A stretch of 64,000 nt of DNA from the NCBI RefSeq assembly GCF_029581275.1, contig NZ_CP120742.1, positions 5,146,501-5,210,500 on the forward strand. The letters run 5' to 3'. The notes beneath the pieces are model-generated. The model was not told the origin of the DNA. It ran no database searches and worked only from the letters and a program-made list of their open reading frames with translations. Made by a program: the position numbers and the translations under genes. Of the stretch, positions 18,812-26,742 are shown in pieces. Every line of letters begins with the position of its first letter. Within the stretch, counting starts at the first letter, position 1. Source of the stretch: Micromonospora sp. WMMD1155. Its GTDB lineage: Bacteria; Actinomycetota; Actinomycetes; Mycobacteriales; Micromonosporaceae.

Positions 18812-21076
18812 TCAATGTGTGGCGGTTGTCGTCGCTTGCTGCTCCAGCGTCTCGCCGGACCCCGGGTTCGTCGGTCGCCAGCGGAACAGGCGCAGGCTGT
18901 TGAGGACGACGAGCACGCTGGAGCAGGCCATCGCGGCGGCGGCGAGCATCGGGGTGACCAGTCCGACGGCGGCCAGCGGGATCATCAGGCTGTTGTAGGC
19001 GAACGCCCAGAACAGGTTGATCTTGATGGTGCGCAGGGTCGCCCGGGCCAGGGTCAGCGCGTCGACCACTGCGGTCAGGTCCACGGTGCCCGCGTGAGCG
19101 CGGACGATCGTTACGTCACTGGCCTCGATGGCGATGTCGCTGCCGGTCGCGATCGCCATTCCCAGGTCGGCTTCGGCGAGCGCGGCCGCGTCGTTGATGC
19201 CATCGCCGACCATGGCCACCGTCGCGCCCTCGTCGCGCAACCGCCGTACCGTGGCAGCTTTCACCTCGGGGGTGACCCCGGCAATGGTCTCCGTGAGTCC
19301 TACCTGCGCGGCCACATTGCCCGCCGCGGCGGCGGTGTCGCCGGTCAACAGGACCGGTCGCAGCCCGAGCGCGCGCAGCCGCCGCACGGTGGGCCCGGCG
19401 GACTCCCGCACCGTGTCCGCCACGGTGATCCACCCCCGCAGCTGCCCGCCCCAGGCCACGTAGACGACCGTGTCCACAGTGTCGGTCACCTCGGCGACGT
19501 CGACGCCGTCGAGCGCCAGGAGCCGGGTGTTTCCGACGGTGATGCGGACCCGGTCGACGGTGCCCCGGGCCCCGAGCCCCGCCTCGGCGTGGAAATCGTC
19601 GACCTGCGGCAGGTCCGGCCCGAGTTCGGCCCCGGCGGCGATCACGATGGCGTGGGCGATCGGGTGCTCGGAGTTCGTTTCGATGGCGGCGGTCACGCGC
19701 AGCAGGTCGTCTCGGCGTACACCCGAGACGGGATGCACGCCGGTGACCCGCATCCGGCCGGTGGTCAGGGTGCCGGTCTTGTCGAGCACGATGGTGTCGA
19801 TGCGGCGGGCCGATTCCAGCGCCGCCACTCCACGGATCAAGATGCCCAGTTGCGCGCCGCGACCGGTGCCGACGAGCAGGGCGGTGGGTGTGGCCAGGCC
19901 GAGAGCACACGGACAGGCGACGATCAGCACCGCCACGGCCACCCCGACCGCCGTCGAAGTGGGGGCCAGGACCAGCCACCCGGCGAAGGTGGCCAGGGCG
20001 ATCACCAACACGAACGGGACGAAGACCCCCGCGACCTCGTCAGCGAGGCGCTGAATCCGGGCTTTGCCCGCCTGGGCTTCGGTCACCAGTCGGGTGATCT
20101 GCGCGAGCCGGGTGTCGCCGCCGACCCGGCTCGCCCGCACGACGAGTCGACCTCCGGTGTTCACGGTGGCCCCGGTCACCGCTGAACCCGGGCCCACCTC
20201 GACCGGAACGCTCTCTCCGGTGAGGAAGGCGACGTCGACCGCGCTGACGCCGGTCTCGACCACGCCGTCGGTGGCGATCTTCTCGCCGGGACGCACCACG
20301 AACAGGTCGCCGACGCGTAGGTCGCTGATCGGGGTACGCAGTTCGGCGCCGTTGGTGTCGAGGACGGCGACGTCCTTCGCGCCCAACTCGGCCAGTGCGC
20401 GTACGGCCGAGCCGGCCCGGTGACGACCCCGGGCCTCGATCCAGCGACCGGCCAGCAGGAACGTCACCAGGGCCGCGCCGACCTCGAAGTACAGCGCATG
20501 GTCGTGCCCGGAGAACCAGGACAGGCTCATCCGTAGGTCCGGTCGTCCGGCGGGTGTGCCCAGCAGCGCCCACAGGCTCCACAGGTAGGAGACCAGTGCG
20601 CCGAGGGAGACCAGCGTGTCCATCGTGGCGGCGCCCTGGCGGGCGTTGGCCAGCGCCGCCCGATGAAACGGCCGACCCGCCCAACCGACGATCGGTGCCG
20701 TCAGTGCGGCGACGACCCACTGCCAGTACGGGAACTGGATGGCCGGTGTCATCGACAGCGTCAGCACCGGAACGGCGAGCGCGGCCGCGACAAGCAACCG
20801 TTGCCGGGTGGTGGTCGTCGGGTCTTCGCCGTCATCGGCCTCTGTCGGGGGCGCTGGCGGCCGGGCGGTGTAGCCCATCGCGGTCACCGTGGCCACCAGA
20901 TCCGGCACCGGCACAGCCGGGATGTGCTCGACCGTGGCGGTGGCGGTGGCGAAGTTGACAGTGGCCCGTACGCCGTCGATCCGATTGAGCTTGCGCTCGA
21001 TGCGGTTGGCGCAGGCCGCGCAGGTCATGCCCCCGATCGCGAGCGAGGTGAGCAGCGGATCGACGGTGGTGGTCAT
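18812..21076 (-). CDS. copA: Copper-exporting P1B-type ATPase CopA
   Basis: A 754-aa heavy-metal ATPase. An N-terminal HMA domain with GMTCAACANR (residues 16-25) is followed by membrane helices, LTGESVP, the Cu(I) channel motif CPCALGLATP (about residue 390), the phosphorylation site DKTGTLTTG (about 432) and GDGINDAAAL (about 624). The terminal helices keep the N/M/S residues of the Cu(I) class (AFAYNSLMIPLAA, MACSSVLVVLNSLRL). It exports Cu(I). ATG 21076 overlaps the CopZ stop by 4 bases. Confidence 0.96.
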   Translation of the reverse strand: MTTTVDPLLTSLAIGGMTCAACANRIERKLNRIDGVRATVNFATATATVEHIPAVPVPDLVATVTAMGYTARPPAPPTEADDGEDPTTTTRQRLLVAAALAVPVLTLSMTPAIQFPYWQWVVAALTAPIVGWAGRPFHRAALANARQGAATMDTLVSLGALVSYLWSLWALLGTPAGRPDLRMSLSWFSGHDHALYFEVGAALVTFLLAGRWIEARGRHRAGSAVRALAELGAKDVAVLDTNGAELRTPISDLRVGDLFVVRPGEKIATDGVVETGVSAVDVAFLTGESVPVEVGPGSAVTGATVNTGGRLVVRASRVGGDTRLAQITRLVTEAQAGKARIQRLADEVAGVFVPFVLVIALATFAGWLVLAPTSTAVGVAVAVLIVACPCALGLATPTALLVGTGRGAQLGILIRGVAALESARRIDTIVLDKTGTLTTGRMRVTGVHPVSGVRRDDLLRVTAAIETNSEHPIAHAIVIAAGAELGPDLPQVDDFHAEAGLGARGTVDRVRITVGNTRLLALDGVDVAEVTDTVDTVVYVAWGGQLRGWITVADTVRESAGPTVRRLRALGLRPVLLTGDTAAAAGNVAAQVGLTETIAGVTPEVKAATVRRLRDEGATVAMVGDGINDAAALAEADLGMAIATGSDIAIEASDVTIVRAHAGTVDLTAVVDALTLARATLRTIKINLFWAFAYNSLMIPLAAVGLVTPMLAAAAMACSSVLVVLNSLRLFRWRPTNPGSGETLEQQATTTATH

Positions 21077-21285
21077 GCGAGTGCGCCGGCCAGCTCGAAG
21101 CCGGCCTCGTCCACCGCCCGTTCGACGTCGGCCAGCGCCAGGGTCTCGGCGCTGTGAACGGTGACGTTGCCCGCGCCGAGATCGACATCGACGTTCTCGA
21201 CGCCCGGCAGTGCGCTGAGCTCGGCGGTGATGGACTGGGCGCAGTGCCCACAGGTCATACCCCGAACCTGGTACGTGGATTGCAC
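21073..21285 (-). CDS. copZ: CopZ-like copper chaperone (HMA domain)
   Basis: A 70-aa single heavy-metal-associated domain with GMTCGHCAQS at residues 9-18 and the usual beta-alpha-beta-beta-alpha-beta spacing. It delivers Cu(I) to CopA, whose gene it overlaps by 4 bases. The GTG start at 21285 is chosen because GAAGAGG lies six bases upstream; longer in-frame starts have no site and add a non-homologous arginine-rich tail. Confidence 0.93.
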   Translation of the reverse strand: MQSTYQVRGMTCGHCAQSITAELSALPGVENVDVDLGAGNVTVHSAETLALADVERAVDEAGFELAGALA

Positions 21286-21456
21286 GATGACCTCTTCCGA
21301 ATCAGCCGGATCCGCACGACGTGCGGTGAGAGACGGAGTCGGCACCCTGCCCTGGTGTCGACCATGGGTGGCACACCGCGGATGATCCTGCGGTGGCATG
21401 TCCCGGCTCCGCATCATGGTACGCGGGAAATGTCGATGCGGTTCAGTGGATCGTGC

Positions 21457-21621
21457 TCATTCCCGCGACATCTCGTCGAGAACCAGCAGAGTCTCTCGAC
21501 GTAACCAGCCGCGCTGGACGTCGCACTCTCGGGTGGCGAGGGCGGCCTCCACAACGTGGGCGTCAAGAAACGGGCGGTGGACGCACATGCCGTCCGGGTC
21601 GGCCACCACCCGGTGAGCCAC
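21457..21621 (-). CDS. Small hypothetical protein, 54 aa
   Basis: A GTG start follows an in-frame TAA by one codon. The product contains HRVVADPDGMCVHRPFLDAH, then a helix rich in Arg/Glu ending LLVLDEMSRE. One frame has consistent coding composition, with two Cys and several His residues. No family is recognised. It sits between CopZ and the cysteine-rich mini-protein, so a metal role is possible but unproven. The ribosome-binding site is weak. Confidence 0.45.
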   Translation of the reverse strand: MAHRVVADPDGMCVHRPFLDAHVVEAALATRECDVQRGWLRRETLLVLDEMSRE

Positions 21622-21744
21622 GGGTTACCGGAGATCGGGTCGCGCACGACCCGACGGGGACCCGCCGACCACCGGTCGCCGAGGACACCCGAGGGGCGGT
21701 GACTCACCGCCCAGCATCGGGTGTTGACCGTGTCGGACGCCAAT

Positions 21745-21957
21745 CTAGGCGGTGGTCACGTCGTCCAGGGCGCCCGCCCGGGCGAGGCCGACGATGTCGC
21801 TGAGCTGGCCGCCGCTGAGCCGGATCGCGTTGCCGAAGTCGTCGGTGATGACGACTCGCTGCTCGGCTGGCGCGTCGGGGTCGATGTACAGCTCGGGGCA
21901 TCCGCAGTTGCAGTTGCCGCACAGGGTGAGCACGTGTACCAGGCCGTCGGCTGCCAC
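21745..21957 (-). CDS. Cys-rich mini-protein (CxxCxCxC)
   Basis: A 70-aa soluble protein with a dense cysteine cluster near the N-terminus (LCGNCNCGCPELYID, four Cys in eight residues) followed by a compact acidic domain (VVITDDFGNAIRLSGGQLSD). The start is GTG 21957, because GGAGG lies six bases upstream; a GTG four codons earlier has no site. It probably binds a metal (copper or zinc) or a cluster; no enzyme motif is present. It lies between copZ and the YcnI gene, inside the copper block. Confidence 0.75.
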   Translation of the reverse strand: MAADGLVHVLTLCGNCNCGCPELYIDPDAPAEQRVVITDDFGNAIRLSGGQLSDIVGLARAGALDDVTTA

Positions 21958-22111
21958 GGGTGCCTCCACTCGTCGGTCGTCGCTGACCACGCTAGAGCCG
22001 ACCGGCTCGGCTTCGCGGACCCCGACCCGGCTTTGTCGGTCGGTGACTATCCCTCCTCGAGCGGGAACCCGGCAGAGGTACCGACCGACTATCAGTGATT
22101 GCGTTGGCGGG

Positions 22112-22831
22112 TTACCGGATCCGTCGGCCGAGGGTCCGATTGAGCAGACCCAGCAGCAGCGCTGCCGCACCGAGGACGACACCGGCCACGGCGACGGCCA
22201 GCGCCACGCCCGCTGGCCGGTCGGCCACGGCCGCCGTCGTCGGGGCGCCCGCAACCGGCATGCCGTGTTCGTCGACGCCGGTGGCCGCCGCCTCGTCCAG
22301 GCGGAGAACGATGGCGGGGTTGTCCGGCTCGGGGCCACCCGGCGTCGGCTCCTCGATCCACCGCGAGACCACGCCGTCGGCGTACGTCTGAAGGGCCTTG
22401 AAAACGACCCGGTCGCCGGTGGTCGGCAACGGGCCCACGGAGACGCTGAACTCCTGGAACTGGGTGCCGTCGATGGCGTCCTCGGCAGTCGCCGCCGTCC
22501 AGGTCACCGAGGTGATCGCCTCGGTGACGGTCGCTGAGCCGACCTTGACCGGCGTGGCGAGAGGACCGTCCTCGACAGTCGCGCGCCAACCGGCGAGCTT
22601 GTGCACCGCCGCCGAGGTGATCGGCGTGGTCTCGGGCATCACGATGCGTACGCTCGTCGTCGCCGCCTCGGCGCGTTCGTTGGGCACCCGGAACGTCAGG
22701 GTGGTGAATCCGCCCGGTGGGGCCTGGGCGGGGCTCACCGAGACGTGGGCCTGCGCCGGGCCGCCCGGCGCCAACGCGATCACCGCTCCCACGAGCAGCG
22801 CGAGGGCGATCCGAGCGGGGACGTGTGGCAT
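22112..22831 (-). CDS. YcnI-type (DUF1775) copper-binding protein
   Basis: 239 aa. The signal peptide ends at PAQA|HVSVSPAQAPPGGF, exposing an N-terminal His as in YcnI. The conserved Trp of the copper site is in LAGWRATV, and FRVPNE is the family signature. A C-terminal helix (VALAVAVAGVVLGAAALLLG) anchors it outside the membrane. ATG 22831 shares one base with the preceding gene's TGA and has GGAG nearby. DUF1775 proteins bind Cu(II) and usually neighbour CopC/CopD genes. Confidence 0.93.
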   Translation of the reverse strand: MPHVPARIALALLVGAVIALAPGGPAQAHVSVSPAQAPPGGFTTLTFRVPNERAEAATTSVRIVMPETTPITSAAVHKLAGWRATVEDGPLATPVKVGSATVTEAITSVTWTAATAEDAIDGTQFQEFSVSVGPLPTTGDRVVFKALQTYADGVVSRWIEEPTPGGPEPDNPAIVLRLDEAAATGVDEHGMPVAGAPTTAAVADRPAGVALAVAVAGVVLGAAALLLGLLNRTLGRRIR

Positions 22832-24441
22832 CACGCAACTCCTTCTGCTGGCCGAGGGTGGCGTAGCCCAGGTCGCGGCGCCGGCTGTCGCACGCGGTCC
22901 ATCATCTCGTGGATGCCGTCACGGGGCGTGCCAGGGGTGCGCCAGGCGACATGGGCGTCGGGTCGCAGCAGCAGAGCTCCATCGTCGCGCAGTCCGCAGC
23001 GACCGAGGAAGTCCGCCCGGGTGGGTTGCGACAGCGCGTCGTCGAGGACGTGCACGGTCAGTGGAACGCCGGCGTGCCGCGCCTGCTGGACCGCGGTCGG
23101 GGCCCAGGCCGCCGCCGGTCCGGCGAGCAGGGTGAAACCCTCGCCGGCTACCAGATCGAGGGTGGACAGGGTTTCCCCCTGGTCGAGCCAGACGTGGGGG
23201 AGGCGGTGACCCGGCCGGCCGGTGGGGACGTAGTCGGCGACCGGATTCCCCGGGGGTGGGTCCGTGCCGTCACTGATGACAGCGGCGGAGGTGTAGTGGT
23301 ATCCGAGCACGAGTCCTTCGCTGGGCCGTCCTCGCGGGGGCGCACCGGTGCGCTGCGCGTCGATGGTGTCGACCAGGCGCAGGTGGCTCTCGGCGGCGCT
23401 GGCGAGTGCGACCGGTCGGCGTTCGGGGTCGTAGGTGTCGAGCAGCGCCGGGTCAGCCCAGCCGTGGTGGACGGCGGCGAGTTTCCAGGCCAGGTTGTCG
23501 GCGTCGGCGATGCCGCAGTTCATGCCGAAACCCCCGTACGGGGTGGTGACGTGGGCGGCGTCGCCGGCCAGGAAGACCGGGCCGTGCCGGAAGCGATCGG
23601 CGACCTGCGCCGCGGCGTGCCACACCTGACGGCCGACCACGGTGACCGTCAGGTCGGGCAGGCCGGCGGCGGCGCGGATCAGCCCGATGCAGGCGGCGTC
23701 GTCGAGACTGTCGAGGTCAACGTCGTCACCGTCGGCGACGAGGTTGAACAGCCACCGATGCTGGTTGTCGACGGCGAGGAACGCACCGTGCAGGCCGGGT
23801 TGGGTGATCGTGTAGACGGCGCACGGCCGGTCGGCGATGTGCTGGCCGAGGTCGGCGTCGAAGAGGATGTTCAGGTTGCGGGAAACACCGGACGGGCCGG
23901 CCATGGCGATGTCGAGCCGCTGACGAATCCCGCTGCGGGCGCCGTCCGCGGCGACGAGATACCGCGCGCGCAGCCGGTCACCGCGACCACCGCTGCGCAA
24001 CCCCACCGTGACACCGTCGGGATCCACGACGAGATCTACGAGTTCGGTGCCGAATCGGATCCGGTCGGGCTGAAGCCGTTGCGCGTGCGCGCGCAGCAGC
24101 GGTTCGAGGCGGTCCTGCGAGCAGAGCAGCGTGTAGGTGGGGCTGGGCACCGGCGGTCGAGCGCCGGGGCCGGTGACGATGCGGGTGCCGGACGGGTCGG
24201 TGAGGGTGCGGCCCGTGTAGAAGGCCAGGTGTTCGCGCGGCAGGCCGGCAGCGGTGATGTCCTTCTCCAGCTCCCACGAGCGGAAGATCTCCATGCTGCG
24301 GATGCTCAGGGCCCTGCCCTTGGGGAAAACGGCGGTGTCCGGGTGCTGCTCGACCAGGGTGGCCGGGACACCGAGCTGTCCAAGGCGGATCGCCAGGCTC
24401 AGCCCGACCGGGCCGCCGCCGACGACGAGCACGGGGATCAT
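22831..24441 (-). CDS. FAD-dependent aromatic monooxygenase (PheA/TfdB class)
   Basis: 536 aa with the FAD fingerprint VLVVGGGPVGLSLAIRLG at residues 4-21, the DG motif YLVAADGARSGIRQ (about 165) and the second FAD motif FLAGDAAHVTTPYGGFGMN (about 290). The C-terminal thioredoxin-like domain of this class is present. The substrate is unknown; family members hydroxylate phenols or polyketides with NAD(P)H and O2. It overlaps the YcnI gene by one base and follows the metal ABC operon by 71 bases, an odd partnership for a pure copper gene. Confidence 0.88.
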   Translation of the reverse strand: MIPVLVVGGGPVGLSLAIRLGQLGVPATLVEQHPDTAVFPKGRALSIRSMEIFRSWELEKDITAAGLPREHLAFYTGRTLTDPSGTRIVTGPGARPPVPSPTYTLLCSQDRLEPLLRAHAQRLQPDRIRFGTELVDLVVDPDGVTVGLRSGGRGDRLRARYLVAADGARSGIRQRLDIAMAGPSGVSRNLNILFDADLGQHIADRPCAVYTITQPGLHGAFLAVDNQHRWLFNLVADGDDVDLDSLDDAACIGLIRAAAGLPDLTVTVVGRQVWHAAAQVADRFRHGPVFLAGDAAHVTTPYGGFGMNCGIADADNLAWKLAAVHHGWADPALLDTYDPERRPVALASAAESHLRLVDTIDAQRTGAPPRGRPSEGLVLGYHYTSAAVISDGTDPPPGNPVADYVPTGRPGHRLPHVWLDQGETLSTLDLVAGEGFTLLAGPAAAWAPTAVQQARHAGVPLTVHVLDDALSQPTRADFLGRCGLRDDGALLLRPDAHVAWRTPGTPRDGIHEMMDRVRQPAPRPGLRHPRPAEGVA

Positions 24442-24512
24442 CAGGTCTCCTACGGCAGGGGCCGGTGGGGGTGCGACCGCCGCACCCCCACCGGCCGGAC
24501 CAACCGCGTCGC

Positions 24513-25304
24513 TCAGGGTTTGAGCGCCGCGGTCAGTCGTTCAGTGTTGGTCTTGAAAACCCCGAGGAGGTCCAGGTCGGAGCCGGGATAGTTGACGATG
24601 TCGACGCGGGTGGCACCGGGAATGTCGGGATTGGCGCCGGGCAGGTGGGCGTTGGCCAGCACCAGAGCCGGCTTCTTCGCGGTCAGGTCGGCGAGCTGAC
24701 TCGGGCTCACCGGCTGCGGGCCGTACGTGCCCGCCACGGTGATCCCGGCGAACTCGGCCCAGTACGCCATGAACAGGTGCGACACCGCGGTCGGCGCCGG
24801 ACTGGGTAGCGCGGACTTCGCCTGAGCGGACAGCTTCGCGTACTCCGTGGTGAAGGTGGAGTTCCAGGCGGTCGCCGCGTCGGCGGTGCCGAACAGGCCG
24901 GCCAACCGGGTCACCTCCGAGGTGATCTTGCCGGGGGTGTTCTCCAACTGCACGGGGACGAGCTTGCCGGACCCGCCCGCGGCGTCTTTCAACTTGGCGG
25001 CGAAGCCGTCGAACTCCGCGTACAGGATGTAGTCGGCGCCGGCGACGGCGGCGAGGTCGCTGGGCTTGGGGTCGTAGTCCGGTGGGTGCTGCACGTTGGC
25101 CGGGGCGACAACGGTGATGTCGGCGGCCCCGGCGGCCTTGGCCAACCCGCCGACCCAACTGGTGGAGGCGACCACCTTCGGTCCCTTCGCTCCTGGCGTC
25201 GCGCTGGTGCCCGGTGCCGGATCGTCAGTGCTGCCACACCCGCTGGCCAGCAGGGACAGGGTCGCCACCGCGCTCAGCGCGGCGGCCCGGAACAATCGCA
25301 TCAC
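24513..25304 (-). CDS. ZnuA-like metal-binding lipoprotein (ABC transporter)
   Basis: 263 aa with lipobox LLASGC. Cluster A-I/TroA fold with candidate ligands His in NVQHPPDYDPKPSD, His in VSHLFMAYW and His in NAHLPGANPD. It captures Zn(II) or Mn(II) outside the cell and passes it to the permease encoded just upstream; no His-rich loop typical of ZnuA is present. Its start lies 80 bases inside the permease gene, an unusually deep overlap. Confidence 0.87.
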   Translation of the reverse strand: MMRLFRAAALSAVATLSLLASGCGSTDDPAPGTSATPGAKGPKVVASTSWVGGLAKAAGAADITVVAPANVQHPPDYDPKPSDLAAVAGADYILYAEFDGFAAKLKDAAGGSGKLVPVQLENTPGKITSEVTRLAGLFGTADAATAWNSTFTTEYAKLSAQAKSALPSPAPTAVSHLFMAYWAEFAGITVAGTYGPQPVSPSQLADLTAKKPALVLANAHLPGANPDIPGATRVDIVNYPGSDLDLLGVFKTNTERLTAALKP

Positions 25305-26109
25305 GTGCTCCTTCAGGAATCAGGTAGGTGAGCAGGGTCAACGCCCCCGCCACCAGGACGAGGACGGGACCCGGTGGCTGATCGATCAGCAGGGCGACGG
25401 CGAACCCGGCGGTGTTGCCGACCACACCGAGGGCCACCGCCCAGAGCACCATCGACCGCAACGACCGGCCGAGGTTGCGGGCGCCCAGCGCGGGGAGGAT
25501 GGTCAGCGCGTCGACCAGCAGCGCCCCGGTCAACCGGATCGACGCGCCGATCGACACGGCGACGACGACGAGCAGCGCCAGCAGCAGCGGCCCGGCGGCG
25601 ACACCGGAGCAGAGTGCCACCTCGCGGTCGAACAGCAGCAACGCGAGTTGCCGGCGCCACCGCCAGAACAGGACGTGCACCACGACGGTCAGCGCGCCCA
25701 GGATGATCAGGTCGATCTCGCGGGTGGCCAGGATCGACCCCCAGAGCAACTCGAACGCGCCGGTGGCGTTGACCCCGGACACCGACAGCACGAGCAGGGC
25801 GGCGGCGATCGCGAAGGTCATCAGCAGACCCATCGCCCCGGGCAGGCCGGTCGGCCGGCGGGCGAGGGGTGCGACACCGGCGCCGGCCAGAGCGCACGCG
25901 ACGAGCCCGCAGAGCACGGGGTCGAGGCCGGCGAGCAGCCCGACGGCGATACCGAGCAGCGCCACGTGCATCATCGCGAACCGCACGGCGATGATGTCCA
26001 GACCGATGATGAACACCCCGACGATCGGCAGGCCGACGGCGGCGATCAGCAGGCCGATCGCCGAGCGCTGCACGGCCGGCAGGGCGAGCAGATCGAGGAA
26101 GCCGTCCAC
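25225..26109 (-). CDS. ABC-3 metal transporter permease (ZnuB-like)
   Basis: 294 aa, about eight membrane helices, ABC-3 family with the late motif IRLTGALLVDALTILPALGARNL. It forms the membrane channel for the lipoprotein and ATPase encoded on either side. Only three bases separate it from the ATPase stop. Its last ~28 residues (after TYLIPE) are hydrophilic and translated from DNA that also encodes the lipoprotein's signal peptide, so they may be non-functional read-on. Confidence 0.88.
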   Translation of the reverse strand: MDGFLDLLALPAVQRSAIGLLIAAVGLPIVGVFIIGLDIIAVRFAMMHVALLGIAVGLLAGLDPVLCGLVACALAGAGVAPLARRPTGLPGAMGLLMTFAIAAALLVLSVSGVNATGAFELLWGSILATREIDLIILGALTVVVHVLFWRWRRQLALLLFDREVALCSGVAAGPLLLALLVVVAVSIGASIRLTGALLVDALTILPALGARNLGRSLRSMVLWAVALGVVGNTAGFAVALLIDQPPGPVLVLVAGALTLLTYLIPEGARDAIVPGRRAERGGDPVPAGQRVWQH

Positions 26110-26112
26110 GGC

Positions 26113-26742
26113 TCAGATCACCCGCAGCTTCCCGGCGGCCATCTCGGCCACCCGGTCACAGGCGCGGGTCATCGCCCGGTCGTGCGACACCACGATCACC
26201 GTGATCGGAAGCTTCGCCAGCAGGGTGGCGACCTGCTCCTGGCCGTCGAAGTCCAACGCGGCGGTGGGTTCGTCGGCGAACAGGGCCCGGGCCCCGGCGG
26301 CGACCGCGCCGAGCGCCCGGGCCAGGAACACGCGCTGCAACTGCCCGCCGGAGAGGGTGTGCAGCGGTCGGTGGCCGAGCCCGCCGACGTCGAGTTGGTC
26401 GGCTGCCTCGCGGGCGGCGTCGGGATGCCCGCCGCTGTCGAGGAGCTCGTCGACCAGCAGCGGGAAGCGGCCCGGCGCGAGGCGCTGCGGCACCCAGGCC
26501 ACGTCCCGGCGTCGTCGCGCCCATTCGACACCGCTGCGGGCCGATTCCCCGCCCACGGTGACCGTGCCGCCGGTGGTGGGGTGCAGGCCGAGCGCGGCCC
26601 GCAGCAGGGTCGTCTTGCCGGAACCGTTCGCTCCGGTCAGGGCCACGTGTTCACCGGCGGCCACGTCGAGGTCGACCGCGTCGACCGCGGTACGCCGCCC
26701 GTAGCGGCAGGTGACCCCCGTGAAGCTGACGGCGGCGGTCAC
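26113..26742 (-). CDS. ABC transporter ATPase, metal type (ZnuC-like)
   Basis: 209 aa, short ABC ATPase with Walker A LTGANGSGKTTLL (residues 35-47), Q-loop VPQRL, signature LSGGQLQRV, Walker B ARALFADEPTAALD and H-loop VVSHD. It powers metal uptake through the adjacent permease. ATG 26742 overlaps the acyl-CoA ligase stop by four bases, so the transporter is translated with CoA-pathway genes. Confidence 0.92.
   Translation of the reverse strand: MTAAVSFTGVTCRYGRRTAVDAVDLDVAAGEHVALTGANGSGKTTLLRAALGLHPTTGGTVTVGGESARSGVEWARRRRDVAWVPQRLAPGRFPLLVDELLDSGGHPDAAREAADQLDVGGLGHRPLHTLSGGQLQRVFLARALGAVAAGARALFADEPTAALDFDGQEQVATLLAKLPITVIVVSHDRAMTRACDRVAEMAAGKLRVI

Noticed and set aside
22909..24591. 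560-codon plus-strand open frame opposite the FAD monooxygenase
   Set aside because: Gly/Val/Asp-rich shadow without motifs; the minus strand has both FAD motifs.
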